Assembly (NCBI GenBank): GCA_037447655.1
Contig: JBBHKE010000460.1
Location: 1 to 64,000, forward strand
From: Zygnema cylindricum
Lineage: Eukaryota > Streptophyta > Zygnematophyceae > Zygnematales > Zygnemataceae
Reading direction: 5' to 3'
Length of the DNA stretch: 64,000 nt
Below are positions 36,572 through 48,325 of this stretch, piece by piece. Made by a program: the position numbers and the translations under genes. Each line of letters opens with the position of its first letter. The first letter of the stretch is position 1. The notes beneath the pieces were generated by a model. That model was not told where the DNA came from and searched no databases. It saw only the letters and a list, made by a program, of their open reading frames with translations.

Positions 36572-37563
36572 TGTCGAAATTGAAAATATTTAGATAGAGG
36601 TGTGAGATGAGACTAAAATAACTTAGAATATTTTCAAAGTAATCTGCTGTAGTACCTACCTTAATTAGTGTTAGAATAACAAAAGTACAAAAAGAGTGTA
36701 TTGTACTTTTACAAGGACACGCGTCCGCAAGAGAAACGTATACAGGTTTTACGGAGTGGCGCAGACAATCACTTACACGCGTCACGCACGAAACGATTAG
36801 ATTCACCAGATCAGACGAAAAGAACCTGAACCAGTTATTTCGGAAGTATATGGTACGGTTCAACGTTATGATCGTTGATTACATTCGTGCCAACGGACGC
36901 GATTCACCTGAGACCACAAGCGTGATTCACGTGGGACCACAAGTGACGAAGCACTCTTGTGCTTTGTACTACACTGCAACAATCAGCTGCACTTTAGCGA
37001 CTACTGCTAACTAAGCACTTAGAAGCTTTTTGTACAGTAGCTATCTGAAAATATTTGAAAAACATCGTTTTGTAGTTTAGTGTAATAAAAAATAGTGTTT
37101 CGCTAATTTGGTCTTTAGAAAATAATAATTAGGATTTTGGAGGTACTCACGGTACAATAAAGTACTGGCTGGATACTTTATCGTAAGTCAAGATAGTCTT
37201 GTAGTACAGTTATCCAAATTAGTTTTACCAGTAGATACTTACTGTGAGTATATAGTTTGGTACTTAGCCAATTTTGTAGCATCCAGTTTTGGGAAAATGA
37301 TTTTCTTAGGGAAAATTTTGGGAAACTACTTGACATCATATCTTATGGTTTACCGACTCATTTGAGCTACAATTTTCGGAATTGTTAGTTTAATATGTTG
37401 TGTATCACTGTGGAAAATTTGAGGTATATTGGCAATTTAAGTCATATTTTGTGTAAGCTGAAAGTTGGTTGTTGAGTAGGTGTTTGATAGTTCTCCTATT
37501 TAACATGTCTACTTCCACTACTATCACTAGTTCTCCTCCTACAACTGTGGATGTAGAACAACA
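36572..37563 (+). mobile_element. 5' LTR of copia X2
   Basis: About 992 bp, TGTCGAAATTG to ...GAACAACA. It is collinear with the X1 LTR but clearly diverged. It is followed by a weakened PBS (AGTAATGGGC). The gag ATG lies at 37505, inside the LTR. Confidence 0.75.
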
Positions 37564-38310
37564 AGTAATGGGCATTTCATCAAGAATTCGTATATTTAAT
37601 GGCCAAAAGTATGCGTACTGGGCGGCGATGGTTAAATCGTCGTTTGAAACTGCTGACTTATTGGGGGTCTTGAATGGCTCCCTTGATGAAACAAATACGA
37701 GTTGGGCGAAAAATAATTCAATGGCAAGGAACAATCTAATTCTTTGTATTTCAAAAAAATTGGTCATGTCTTGACTAAAAATGAAGAAGGCGAAAGAGAT
37801 TTGGACATCACTGAAATCTACTTTTAAGAAAGCGAATTCCAAGAGGAGCTCTTGGTGAGTAGAAAAATTTGGGGATATAAATACTCGGGGGGAACTATGG
37901 TAGAGTATTGTGACAACTTTCGTGCACTTACTGATGCACACTCTTCTGCAGGGCGGCCATTTCATGAGTTTCAGCAGGCAGCTCTGCTTATTAGAGGACT
38001 TCCTAGTAGTTTGAAAGGTGTGTCTGCTCAGTTAGAGAGTCATGATAAAGCTAGTTGGTCATTTCAATTAGCATACAATCTTATATTGGAGGAAGAGACT
38101 AGTACTAAACTCGTTGAAGGAGAAGAAAAGGTTGAAGCTTTTGCCATAGACTTTCACGAACATGCTCACTTTAATTATAATAGGAATAGTTTAACCAGAA
38201 TCAGAATCAGCGTATTTAGTTTAATCAGAGGCCAAATAGACAATCTTCTACTGTTTTTTTTATTGTTCTAAGAAGGGTCATGGATACAAGTACTGTCCTT
38301 AGCTGAAAAA
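37505..38310 (+). pseudogene. Copia X2 gag, broken
   Basis: UBN2-type gag collinear with X1 gag. A stop at 37772 and a frameshift near 37840 split it. The second part (to 38271) carries MVEYC, LLIRGLP and the basic C-terminus. A CCHC knuckle (38252-38296) reads CFFYCSKKGHGYKYC, with one extra Phe between the first two Cys, and is out of frame with the ORF before it. Confidence 0.8.
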
Positions 38311-41300
38311 AGCTAATGAGATAGGTTTATAGAGGTCGGGTTTGCTGCAAAGCCAATATCACAAAGGTTATTCAAGAAATCATACTCGTGGAATTGCTCT
38401 CTTTCAGCTTCTGCAACTGATGCAGATGAGTCTTTGAGCTTCAATGAGAAAGACGAAGCGGAGTTATTTGCTATGGAGGCAGCAATAGAGGATCCCAAGG
38501 ATGCTGGATGTATAATGGACACAGGAGCATCGACCCACAAGTGTTGGAACAAGGTAGCTTTTACAAATCTGCAACACATGTTTCCAAAGAGTATATACTA
38601 TGCTTGTGGGATGAGTGCTCAAACCTTAGCTTAGGGTGATGTATTTTTAATGGTAGATGTGGGGGGAAAGTCGGTAGAGAAAACTCTTCACAATGTTTTG
38701 TATGTTCCAGACTTTAAAAAAAAATCTTTTCTCTACATCCTTAGTGGAGAGCAAAGGCTTTTAAGTTATTCTGAAACGAGGTAAACAAGTTGTTAGCAAG
38801 AAAAGAAAAGTAAGAGTAACACGAACTAGAGATGCTAACAAAATGTATCTGATGGACATGGCTGAATATAAAGAAAATGATGTTCTCTACTCTAGTGTCC
38901 AATCTGATAATGAGTTGTGACATAAAAGATTAGGACACATGAATTATGATAGTCTAAAGAAAATGGTGAATTCGGGAAATGTTGATGGAGTTTCTCTCAC
39001 ATCTCATCCTCTAAAATCATGTGATGGTTGTTTACTAGGCAAGATCCACAGATTGCTATTTCCACAAGAAACAAACCACAGATATAAAATGTTGGATTTT
39101 GGAAACCATTAGTCCTCTCTATATCACATTACTATACTGCCATGCTGCGCTGGTCACACCACAGCCATAGCAGCCATCTTGGTTTCGTTATTTCGTAGAA
39201 TTCTGAGTGGAATCAAAGGAGGCTGTTTTGGGGTAGTATGTGGTGCTTCCGAGGGTACATTCATGGCTGAAAAGGGCTATGAACAACACAAAAGAGCTCT
39301 GCAGCTAATACATTCTGATGTTCTCGGTCCTTCACAAGATGTTTTGGCTGGAGGCGTCCACTATATAGTCACATTCACAGATACTCGAGGTACACCAAAG
39401 TTTATTTAATGCAGCATAAAAGTGAAGTGTTTACTCACTTTAAACAATACAAGGCGTGGGCGGAGAAGCTTCATGGAGTTCCAATCTTGGCGCTGAGATC
39501 TGACAATGGGGGAGAATACACATCAAAGGAATTCGAAAAATTTCTCCATCAAGAAGGTGTCACTTACAATCTTAGAGCTCCATATACACCAGAACATAAT
39601 GGTGTTTTTGAAAGATTAAATAAGACATTGACAAAGAGTGCTTGGTCCATGCTTGCAGATAAAGGGCTACATTTGAAATTAAATGTGCTGTTTATATTAA
39701 AATTAGAATTGTTTCTAGACCTGTTACCAATACACCTTATGAGCTTTGGACAGGAGTGAAACCTGATGTTAGTCACTTTAAGATCTTTGGCAGCAAGTGC
39801 TTTATTCTAGACACTTCACAAGATAGATGGAAATTGGAGGCTAAAGGCTTACCCAGAACTATCATGGGGTAAGATGATGATGCAAAGGGTATAGAGTTTT
39901 TGTATTTGAGAAACATTAAGTAATTATCTCTAGGAATAACCTGATTAAAGATGAATAGGAGTCGGTTGACTTATTTAAAGTGCTAGATCAACCGGCAAAG
40001 GAAAAACAAGAATATGCTATTTTTCACCGTACGCAGCGAGTCTACTTTCCACCGGCAAGTGGGACACCTCTTCCTTCAGTTCCTTTGGTGCCTTCATAGG
40101 ATGCTTCACCACACCCTACATCTCAAGCGGAAGGAACTGCTACACACTCAGTACCAGCTCAAGTTACGGTTCAAACAAAACAGAAAAATCAAAGGTTGCC
40201 GCCGATTTCAGCCTCAGAATTTTCGAGGGGAAAGAGAACAAGCAGCCGTCTGCAATCAAGCTCTCACTTTGCTTTTTCTGCAGCTACAGAGGAGCCTCTA
40301 ACGATCCAGGAGGCCTTCTCATCACCTGAGAGAAATCAGTGGATCGAGGCGGCAAACGATGAAATGAAGTCTATTATGGAGGCACAGACATGGGAGCTGG
40401 TGGATCTTCCTCCGGGCAGAAAAGCCATCGGCAGCAAATGGGTATTCAAGGTGAAGCTGAACCCGGACAACACCATCGAAAGATATAAGGCGAGACTAGT
40501 GGCCAAGGGGTATAATCAAAAAGAAGGTATTGACTTTGAGGAAACCTTCTCTCCTGTTGTCAGATTTCCCACTGTCAGAATTTTGCTAAGTCTAGCTGCT
40601 ATAGAGAATATGGAAATACAACAAATGGATGTTAAAACTGCTTTCTTGCATGGAGAGTTAGAAGAAACCATTTATATGAAACAACCTGAAATGTACGTTG
40701 AAAAGGGAAAGGAAGAATTAGTGTGTAAATTGATGAAATCTTTGTATGGGCTAAAACAAGCCGCATGTTAGTGGAATTTGAAGTTAGATGAGTTTTTGAC
40801 TGGGCTAGGTTTTAAGAGAATTAGCTCAGATCATTTGGTATATATGTCTTACAGGGGGATGATGGGATAATATACAATGCTATTTATGTGGATGACTTGT
40901 TATTAATAAGTAAGTCAATGGATAAAATAAACCGCATTAAAGCGGCTTTAAGGTATTGGTTTGAGATGAACGACCTCAGTGAGGCGAAGTATATCTTAGG
41001 AATACATGTAGAAAAAGACAGAAACAAAAGGCTAATTATGTTGACGCATAAAGAAATAATAGGTAACATGCTGGAAAGATTTGAAATGAAAGATGTGAAA
41101 GGATTTGTAACTCCCATAGAATTCAGGCATAAATTGGAAGGAATTGATTCAGACTCACTCATAATGGTTTGTGAGAGTCTACAATCAGGGGAGGAGGAAT
41201 TTATGGCTTCAAAGCCATATAGACAAGTAGTTGGAAGTCTTATATATTTTATGAAATGTACGAGACCTGATATCGCAGCAGTTATGGGGGTCTTGAGTAG

Positions 41301-41962
41301 AAGTTTGCAAAGTCCTAAAAAGTCCTAAAAAGGCAGACTGGGAAGCAACAAAAAGGGTTAAGATATATCTTGTAGGTGCTTGAAATCTTAAGTTTGTACC
41401 CAGAGGAGGATAAGTGAAAATACAGACGTAGAGTGACGCTAGCTACGGGGACATGCCAAGCCGGAAATCTACAACCGGTTTTGCTTTTAAGATTGGAGAT
41501 AGAACTTGTTGTTGGAGTAGCAAACTATGGGGACATTCCAAGCCGAAAATCTACAACCGGTTTTATTTTTAAGATTGGAGATGGAACTTGCTGCTGGAGT
41601 AGGAAACTACAAAAGGTTATAGCTCAATCCACAATGGAATCGCAATACATGAAAGCAGCTTCCACCCTCAAGGAGCTCTTATGGGTTAAGTCTATTTTAC
41701 AAGAACTTTGGTATATGCAAATAGGTCCTCAGTCTATCAGGTGTGACATCCAGGCAGCTATTGCCATTGCCTCTAACCCCAGTCATCATTTTAAAAGCAA
41801 ACACATGAATGTTAGACTTCACTTTGTCAAAAAAAAAAGTGCTTGCAAAAGTGATTGAATTGTGTTATTTCTCGGATGAGGAGATGGTGGCTGACATGTT
41901 AACAAAAGCCCTTCCTACTCCTAAGTTGCACTTTTGCACGGATGTTATTAGACTAAGTGAGT
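38311..41962 (+). pseudogene. Copia X2 pol (PR-IN-RT-RH), broken
   Basis: In order: protease MDTGASTHKC (about 38515); gag-pre-integrase HKRLGHMN with a later CxxC (38920-39030); integrase with RSDNGGEY (about 39497) and NGVFERLN (about 39599) as second D and E; RT from about 40330 with AFLHGELEE and, after a TAG at 40768, YVDD (about 40886); RNase H with KSTTGF and a C-terminal ADMLTKALP (about 41890). There are multiple stops and frameshifts. A segment of about 180 bp at 39089-39270 interrupts the integrase, and an 82-bp tandem duplication lies at 41444-41607. A polypurine tract (AGGGGAG) precedes the LTR. Confidence 0.85.
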
Positions 41963-41987
41963 AACTAAGTCTAAAGATGTAGGGGAG

Positions 41988-42951
41988 TGTTGTAATTGGA
42001 AATCTTTATTTCAGTAGATAGGGCTGTGAGAGGAGACTTAAATAACTTAGAATATTTTCTAAGTAGTCTGCTGTAGTACTTACCTTAATTAGTATTACAG
42101 TAGCAAAAGGAGTATTTTTTACTTTTACAGGGACGCGTGTCAACAAAAGAGACGCATGTAGGTTTTACGGAGTGGCGCCGACAATCAGTAACACGAGTCA
42201 CGTAGAAGACGATTGGATTCATCGGATCGGACAAACGGAATCACGAATTCCAGAAATATATGTAGTCGAGTATGATCGATCCGAAATTCGTGCCAACGGA
42301 CGCGATTCACACAGGACCCAAGCGTGTCCGTGGGACCACAATGACGCACTCAGTCTTTGTCACTACACTTCCACCGTCGGTGGACTTGCATACCGTGAAA
42401 GCACCTGGAACATTTATTGTACGGTTTGATATCCAAGAATATTTGAAAAACATTATTTTGTAGTTTAGTGCATAAAAAAATAGTGTTTCATTAATTAGGT
42501 TTTTTGAAAATAATAATTAGGTTTTTCGAGTTACTCATGGTACAGTAAAGAACACGTTGGATACTTTGTTGTAAGTCAGGATAGTTTTGTAGTACGGTTA
42601 CCCGAATTAGTGTGACCAGCAAATACTCACTGTGAGTAAATAATTTAGGACTTGGCCAATTTTGTAGTATCCAGTTTTGGGAATATGATTTCTAAGTGAA
42701 GTTTTTGGGAAACTTCCAGACATCATATGTTATGGTTTACTGAGTTATTTGGGTTGTAATTTTTGGAATTTACAGTTAAATGTGTTGTGTATCAATGTGA
42801 CAAATTTGAGGCATATTGCCTTTTTTGGTCATATTTTGTGTTAGATCAAAGTTGGCTGTTGAATCGGTGTTTTTATAGTTTCTGTTGTATTAATGTCTAC
42901 TTCCACTACTACTACTAGTTCTCCTTCTGCAACGGTGGTTGTATAACAACA
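41988..42951 (+). mobile_element. 3' LTR of the X composite
   Basis: 964 bp, TGTTGTAATTGG to ...TAACAACA, followed by CGATA (42952-42956), the duplication shared with the X1 5' LTR. The opening matches the X1 LTR better than the X2 LTR. It carries a copy of the gag start with a TAA in place of the Glu codon near its end. Confidence 0.85.
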
Positions 42952-42973
42952 CGATACACGGTGTAGAGTACAG

Positions 42974-43193
42974 TACATCGCGAATCGTTATTAGCGTATT
43001 GAACGCTAATTTGGTTCCCCCAAATTTATCCCAAATTCTCAAATAGAATTATCCATACTATTTATAAAAACCCTAATTTCTAATTAGAGTAAATGATTTA
43101 TTTGAAAATTTTCAGATACCCAATTAGCGTTAATAACGGTAATTATTTTTATTTGCCAAAAAAGCTTCTACGCTTATAACAATTCGCGGTGTA
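42974..43193. mobile_element. MITE type D (copy D2)
   Basis: TACATCGCGAATCG at the left and CAATTCGCGGTGTA at the right. The interior AAATTCTCAAATAGAATTA is shared with D1 but is shorter overall. It lies 8 bp after the end of B6. Confidence 0.75.
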
Positions 43194-43437
43194 TTGTACA
43201 TCAGTTAAAACATTATTTTTAATATCGCATTTTTTAACTATGGTTTCACAATTCATGTTTTAATTTTTGTAAGGACTATTTTATCATGCATATTGTATGA
43301 TGAAGGAGCTTGAAAAGTACAGACGTGCCCGGTGCTTTGCCCCACATACCCCACACGTTGTCTGTAGCGCGAAAAATGCAAGGTTCGTACAGTGTTTATG
43401 TAAACGCTCCGTGTCGCTTGCTTTCGGCCATGTATGG

Positions 43438-43655
43438 TACATCGTGTATCGCTATTAAGGTAAACTTTTTTTCGTCTCTTAAAACATTTTTTTCTCCACA
43501 CTTTTGACCGATTATGGATATGAAAGATGTGATTGAAAGGTAATATTCACAACTTCCGATTGGCGGTCTCAATTGACTACGAGACAAGTGTGTACGAATA
43601 AAAGATGTTCCAAGTGGCAAAAAATTTATCCACGCTATTAGAGATACACGGTGTA
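43438..43655. mobile_element. MITE type B (copy B7)
   Basis: TACATCGTGTATCGCTATTA at the left and GAGATACACGGTGTA at the right. Arms as in other B copies but more diverged. Confidence 0.75.
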
Positions 43656-43885
43656 CAATAACGAAAACTTTAACAGAAGTGTTCTTAAAAGATATTTGTA
43701 GCGTAAGAGACGGGTTAGGTTTTGTGTAGTCATGAAATGATGACGTCTTACTAGCTGGCCAAAAAACTGAATGGTAATGAAGACGTTGTAGGCTTGTTCT
43801 TAAAACCATTGTCGCGTAGCTCAAACTTATGTTTTGGTTGTTGTCATGGAAAACTGCCACCTCGCGTGGTCTTCTGCCTAAAGGC
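43656..43885. other. Spacer, no gene
   Basis: Short unsupported ORFs only. Confidence 0.5.
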
Positions 43886-43888
43886 TAA

Positions 43889-44832
43889 AGGTACGTCCCC
43901 ATGTAATCGGTTCTTTGATAAAGTATTTTGTACTATACTGAAGATTCGCAATTCTTACTTTGAAGAGCGTCCCAATGTGCGAAAATGAAATCGGAACTTT
44001 GACATGTGACGGTTGTAGACGTAGGTACAATTTGTGACGATTGAAGACTACTACAAAACTTCCGATGATTGGTGACGCCAACAAAAACAGCGACAGTTGT
44101 AGACGTCTACATTTTTGTGAAATTGCAGATGTTTAGGGTTTGGTGACATTGTGACATCACGCTCACTTGTGACAATGTAGAACATCACGGATTCAAAAAC
44201 TTTCCGCCATGGTTTTCCGATTTCGCTTTATCTATTTTTCTCACTCGACTTGCCATTTAACAAAAACCTAAAAATTTCATTTTTTTTTCAAAGATCTTTC
44301 ATTTTATACCATTATTGTCGAGTCTCATTCTAAAAAGTGTGATATACAAGCGATAGTGTGAGATGCACAGAGGAGAGGCGACAAAGGCAAAAAATTACGC
44401 AAGGACCCATGAATGAAAGTGGAAGTCCGAGACCCCTGCAATTTTTTTTCCGTACATATCGCGTGACGGGCACGATGAAAAACAGCGAGGACTCTCGCTT
44501 GTCCAAAATTTTTACAAATTGTGTGGTGCGTGCGTGGTTTGTTTTTCATTCGCTGTTTGGGCGGTACTTCAACTAAAATCACACCCTCGAGGTGATTTTG
44601 GATGAAGTTTTTTTTTGGGTTGGATTCTCTTGCCCTGAGGTCGAAAAGGGGAAAACTCCAAAATGCGTTCACATGGCGACAAACATGCCGTACATCCAAA
44701 GTATGAAATGACGTTCACTCTACTTTGGTAAACATGATTTTCTCGTACAGCTAAAGTTTTTGTCAAAGTTCCCTGAATTTCAGGGCAAAAAGACAGAGAA
44801 AAGTAGATACTTTATTACATGGGGACATACCC
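43889..44832. mobile_element. PIF/Harbinger-like element F1, complete
   Basis: 944 bp. The left end AGGTACGTCCCCATGTA and the inverted right end GGGTATGTCCCCATGTA match except at two positions. TAA flanks both ends (43886-43888, 44833-44835). The interior is inverted relative to F2/F3. No transposase was recognised, so it is non-autonomous. Confidence 0.85.
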
Positions 44833-45030
44833 TAAGAGCGTTGTTCATGTGTCGGGTCAGTAACCGACACTTTCTTTGCGTGGAACACTTTTTTTGGTCA
44901 ATGCAATAAATAAATACGATTCTGGTAACCTTCAAAGAATCTGTAACAACAAATTGTGACTACTTATTTGTATCAGCGAAAGTTAAAAGTGACTCGTACA
45001 ATGTATTAAATAAAATCTATACGAGTGGAA

Positions 45031-46083
45031 TGTAGAAATTAATGCTCCATTTTAAGTATTTTCTAGGTCTAAATAGAGGTATAGAAAGAAGCCGAGGCAA
45101 TCTAACTCTAACTTCTCTCTCCAACTCTCAAACTTGTCGCAGTCACTGAGAAATTGGAGAGGGAGCTAAAGCCATGGCTACCTGGGCTATCCAGAGGTTT
45201 ACAGGAAATATATATTAGTTAGGGGTTTTATTTACTAAAAGGTATGTGCCGGCCACAGGATTTGATCCTGGTACCTGCCGGCCGGCAGACAGCTGGTTGC
45301 CGGTAGCCTTAGCCGTTAAGCCTAGAACTAGTGATACGTACTATATGGATTGATATTTAATTAAACATTAATACATAGGCTAATTCATTTAACTGTAATT
45401 TTTTACGAGATACATAGATCCCATAATGTAAAAGTACGGATTACGGTACGGATAAGAAATCAATACCGCAAATTTATTTCTTTAGCGAAACGAATATCGC
45501 GCATGTATTTATTACGGCTACGATTAAATGTGAATTTCATCGGATGGTCGTAATTAGCGCCGAGATCACGGAAGAAGATTTCGGCGGTTTGTGGTCATCG
45601 TCACGTCGGATGACACGTGGCGAAATTACATTGGATCGTGGTATCTCCGGAGATTACGGCACCGAATGCGATATGACATTTGTCGACATATAGGCATGTC
45701 GTACAATGTGCGTACATAAAGTACACCGGCATCTGTACTTTTGTGTACGGAACTGTGATTTGATTGGCTCTGTACATCAGTAGATAGAGTCTATGAGAGA
45801 GATTGGACTAAGAAAAATTAGAAGATATGACCCTCTCTTCAGAGAGCTTCTATACAAAAGGTCAACTTTGACCCTCCATAACTTACTGCTCAGGGGAGCA
45901 AATTCAGAGATTCTTTTTGCTGTCGACTGAGGGGAGTCTTACCTTCACAGGGGTGAAGTTGGTCAAAGTTTTTGTCTGCCACGGTGGCAGTTGTTTTTGC
46001 TGAAACACAAAGGGGTCAGGGTTATCTTAGAGGCTTCTTGGAAGTTGTCCACTCTGTGGACTTATGGAGGTCTCAGAGTTTCA
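45031..46083 (+). mobile_element. 5' LTR of copia Y1
   Basis: 1053 bp, TGTAGAAATTAATG to ...GAGTTTCA, directly followed by the PBS AGTTATGGGCCCACC. It contains a GAGAG-type patch, an antisense tRNA-like block (about 45240-45330), a CCACGTGG/ACACGTGGC region, and the gag ATG at 46064. Confidence 0.8.
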
Positions 46084-47146
46084 AGTTATGGGCCCACCCT
46101 CTAGGGTACCAATCTTTAATGGAACTGGCTTCATATACTAGAAAAGTATGATGATAGGAGCTCTATGTGAAAAAAGGTTTTGGGTGATAGTGAGTGGACG
46201 GTTAGGGCATCCATCAAGTCTTGGCATTCCTCCAGGGTTTTGAGGAAGCAGATTCACTAGGAAAGGGGATCCACCTTCAACGGAGGAAAAAAAAGAAGGA
46301 GAGGTGGTGGACAAAGGAAAGGAGAAGGAGACGACCACACCAATAGCAACTGGTTCGACATTCATGTCACCTATTCCGAGGAATGAGGAGAATGATACTG
46401 AAACCTGGGACTTCAACAATATGGCGGCAAAGCACTTCATCCTACGCCATCTCACACAAGGACTTGCATGTCCCCATTTGCAGGTAGAAAGGGCATCCGA
46501 TCTTTGGATGGCTCTCATAGAGATGTACCGAAGTGGTACGATTCAGCAACAACAGTTGGCTGATCAAAAAGTTAAGGAGTATGTATACAAAGGGGGGAAG
46601 ATGTTGGATTTTTGCAATGAGCTTGCTGCACTCTTTATGGAGCTAGAGAGTGCGGGAAAAAATTTTAGTGAAAAGGAAAAGGTTAACTATTTACTAATGA
46701 AGTTACCCGATGAGTTCGAGAACATAGTCAACCGTGTGCAGGACTTGCCGGACTCAAGGTGGATGTGGAACTCAGTGGTAGGGATGATTCTAGTTCGCAA
46801 GAATACGATTGAGATCCGAAGGGGAGGAAAGAGTGGCCAAGCCTTGGCAACTGCGACCGATTGGAGGAACAAGGATTACCGGAAACCGGTCGGAAACTAA
46901 AGGGGGAGGGAGCAGAAAAATGAGAGCGACGAGTTCGGACCAAAGGCTCCCAAAGGTTTATGTCATTTTTGTAAGAAACCTGGGCACTATATGGCAGAGT
47001 GCACTTAGCTAACCGAGCTTCGATTAAAGGAGGGGCAGATCGGTGGTACCCCGAGAGGAAAGAAAAAGGCCCTTGTGACACAGGTACATGAGGCGGAATA
47101 AGAGGACGAGGACGATGAGCTCCTTTTAGATGAGGAGTTGGAGGCG
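46064..47146 (+). pseudogene. Copia Y1 gag, broken and truncated
   Basis: One frame runs from ATG 46064 in the LTR across the PBS into a gag with RVPIFNGTG, interrupted by TAG (TGG in relatives) and TGA. It is then open to 46900, with a copia gag core (QGLACPHLQ, LWMALIEMY, LMKLPDEF). A CCHC knuckle (46961-47002, CHFCKKPGHYMAEC) and an acidic linker follow in another frame. The element stops at 47146, against the E3 fragment. Protease and the rest of pol are missing. Confidence 0.8.
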
Positions 47147-47374
47147 AATCCCGAGGAGAGTCTCTTCACACTGGACGATGTGCGTGATTGCTTCGCGAAT
47201 CTAAAAAAGTGAAAAATCCAACGGTCGACATTTACGCCTATTATATTGGAGCCATCCAGTAGACATGTTTCGTCATGTTTCGTCTGACAACAAAAAAAAA
47301 AATGGTACGAATCTGTACAAAATCGTACGGCGTCCAGTAAACAACCCCACTTTTCCTCTAATGGAAGTTCACCC
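47147..47374. mobile_element. E-family right half (E3)
   Basis: Matches the last 230 bp of E1, from one arm of its hairpin (GAGGAGAGTCTCTTCACACT) to GGAAGTTCACCC, followed by TTA. The left half is missing and replaced by Y1 gag. Confidence 0.8.
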
Positions 47375-48325
47375 TTATTTGCGATAAGCGGGAAAAGTAT
47401 AGTACGGTATTCAATAGTACTTTATAGTATACTGCATTGTGTTTTTACTATATATAGGATGGCATGCCACGTGTAACAACCTGTTGCGTACTTCTATGTT
47501 ACGAGATAATGGCGGTTCAGTAAAACGGGGTAAACCGTACAACTTTACTGTACAAACCCTATAATTATTGCCTATAGTTATCGGTACCGGTGTTTTTGCG
47601 ATGAAAAACAGATATTATTATCTGTTTTTTATGGGCAATAACACCGAATCGATATATCGTGACGATATATCAATTATCGGCAAGTCAAAAGAAGTTACAT
47701 ACGATTATCGACAAAACCCTGCCCATACACAACACTAATAGTAATACGACCTTCTGGTGATCGATAATATTCTGGTACGTCAGCGTCTGCTAATTTTGTC
47801 GTTTTGCTGGCCACATACGATCGGTGTTTGTGTGACTTCTGTGAAATTTTCGTTGCGTACGGAAACGACTTTTATCGGAGGAGACACTTTCCCCATATTG
47901 CCCGGACTGTTTTGTCATCTTCGATAGGAAAATTACAGTGAAAGTTTTACCCTCGTTTCAACGGTAGATTGTACAATTTGTACAGCTTTTGTGTACGGTT
48001 CAGCTTAAAAATGGACGGATTTGCCCTCCACGTCAGCCTAAATTTACTCATTGAAAGTACAATACTGTACTGTAGTACCCATCCCGTCCAAAAGAGTGGT
48101 CATTTTTGTCGGTTTTGCTTTTGATGATTTGTGGCGACTCATGTAGACTTTTTACGACTGCGAAATCGCACACGAATCTGCTACAGTGGTCAAGCTCAAC
48201 CGTACAGTTCCTGTGAGTCATTATTCCGCAACATTACGTTACGAGGACAAACGTGTCCCTTTTCCCACGAAGGTATGAATTATGAAACGAGACCGCGATA
48301 GCTTCACTCTTTGCAGGGTTCAAAC
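47375..48325. other. No gene; hAT-like K remnant
   Basis: At about 47570-47745 is a K-like segment (CGATATATCGTGACGATATA, ACACAACACTAAT). The rest is GTAC-rich sequence without a supported ORF. Confidence 0.5.

Larger units (their letters stand above)
30471..42965. mobile_element. MITE type B (copy B6) split by the X copia composite
   Basis: The left part (30471-30684) has the B terminus TACACCGTTC, the CTTTATACACACTTGTC arm and its inverse, and ends ...TATAGCGATA. The missing right end, CACGGTGTA, is found at 42957-42965 directly after the copia LTR. CGATA is present on both sides of the insert (30680-30684 and 42952-42956). Joining the two pieces restores a normal B right end. Confidence 0.85.
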
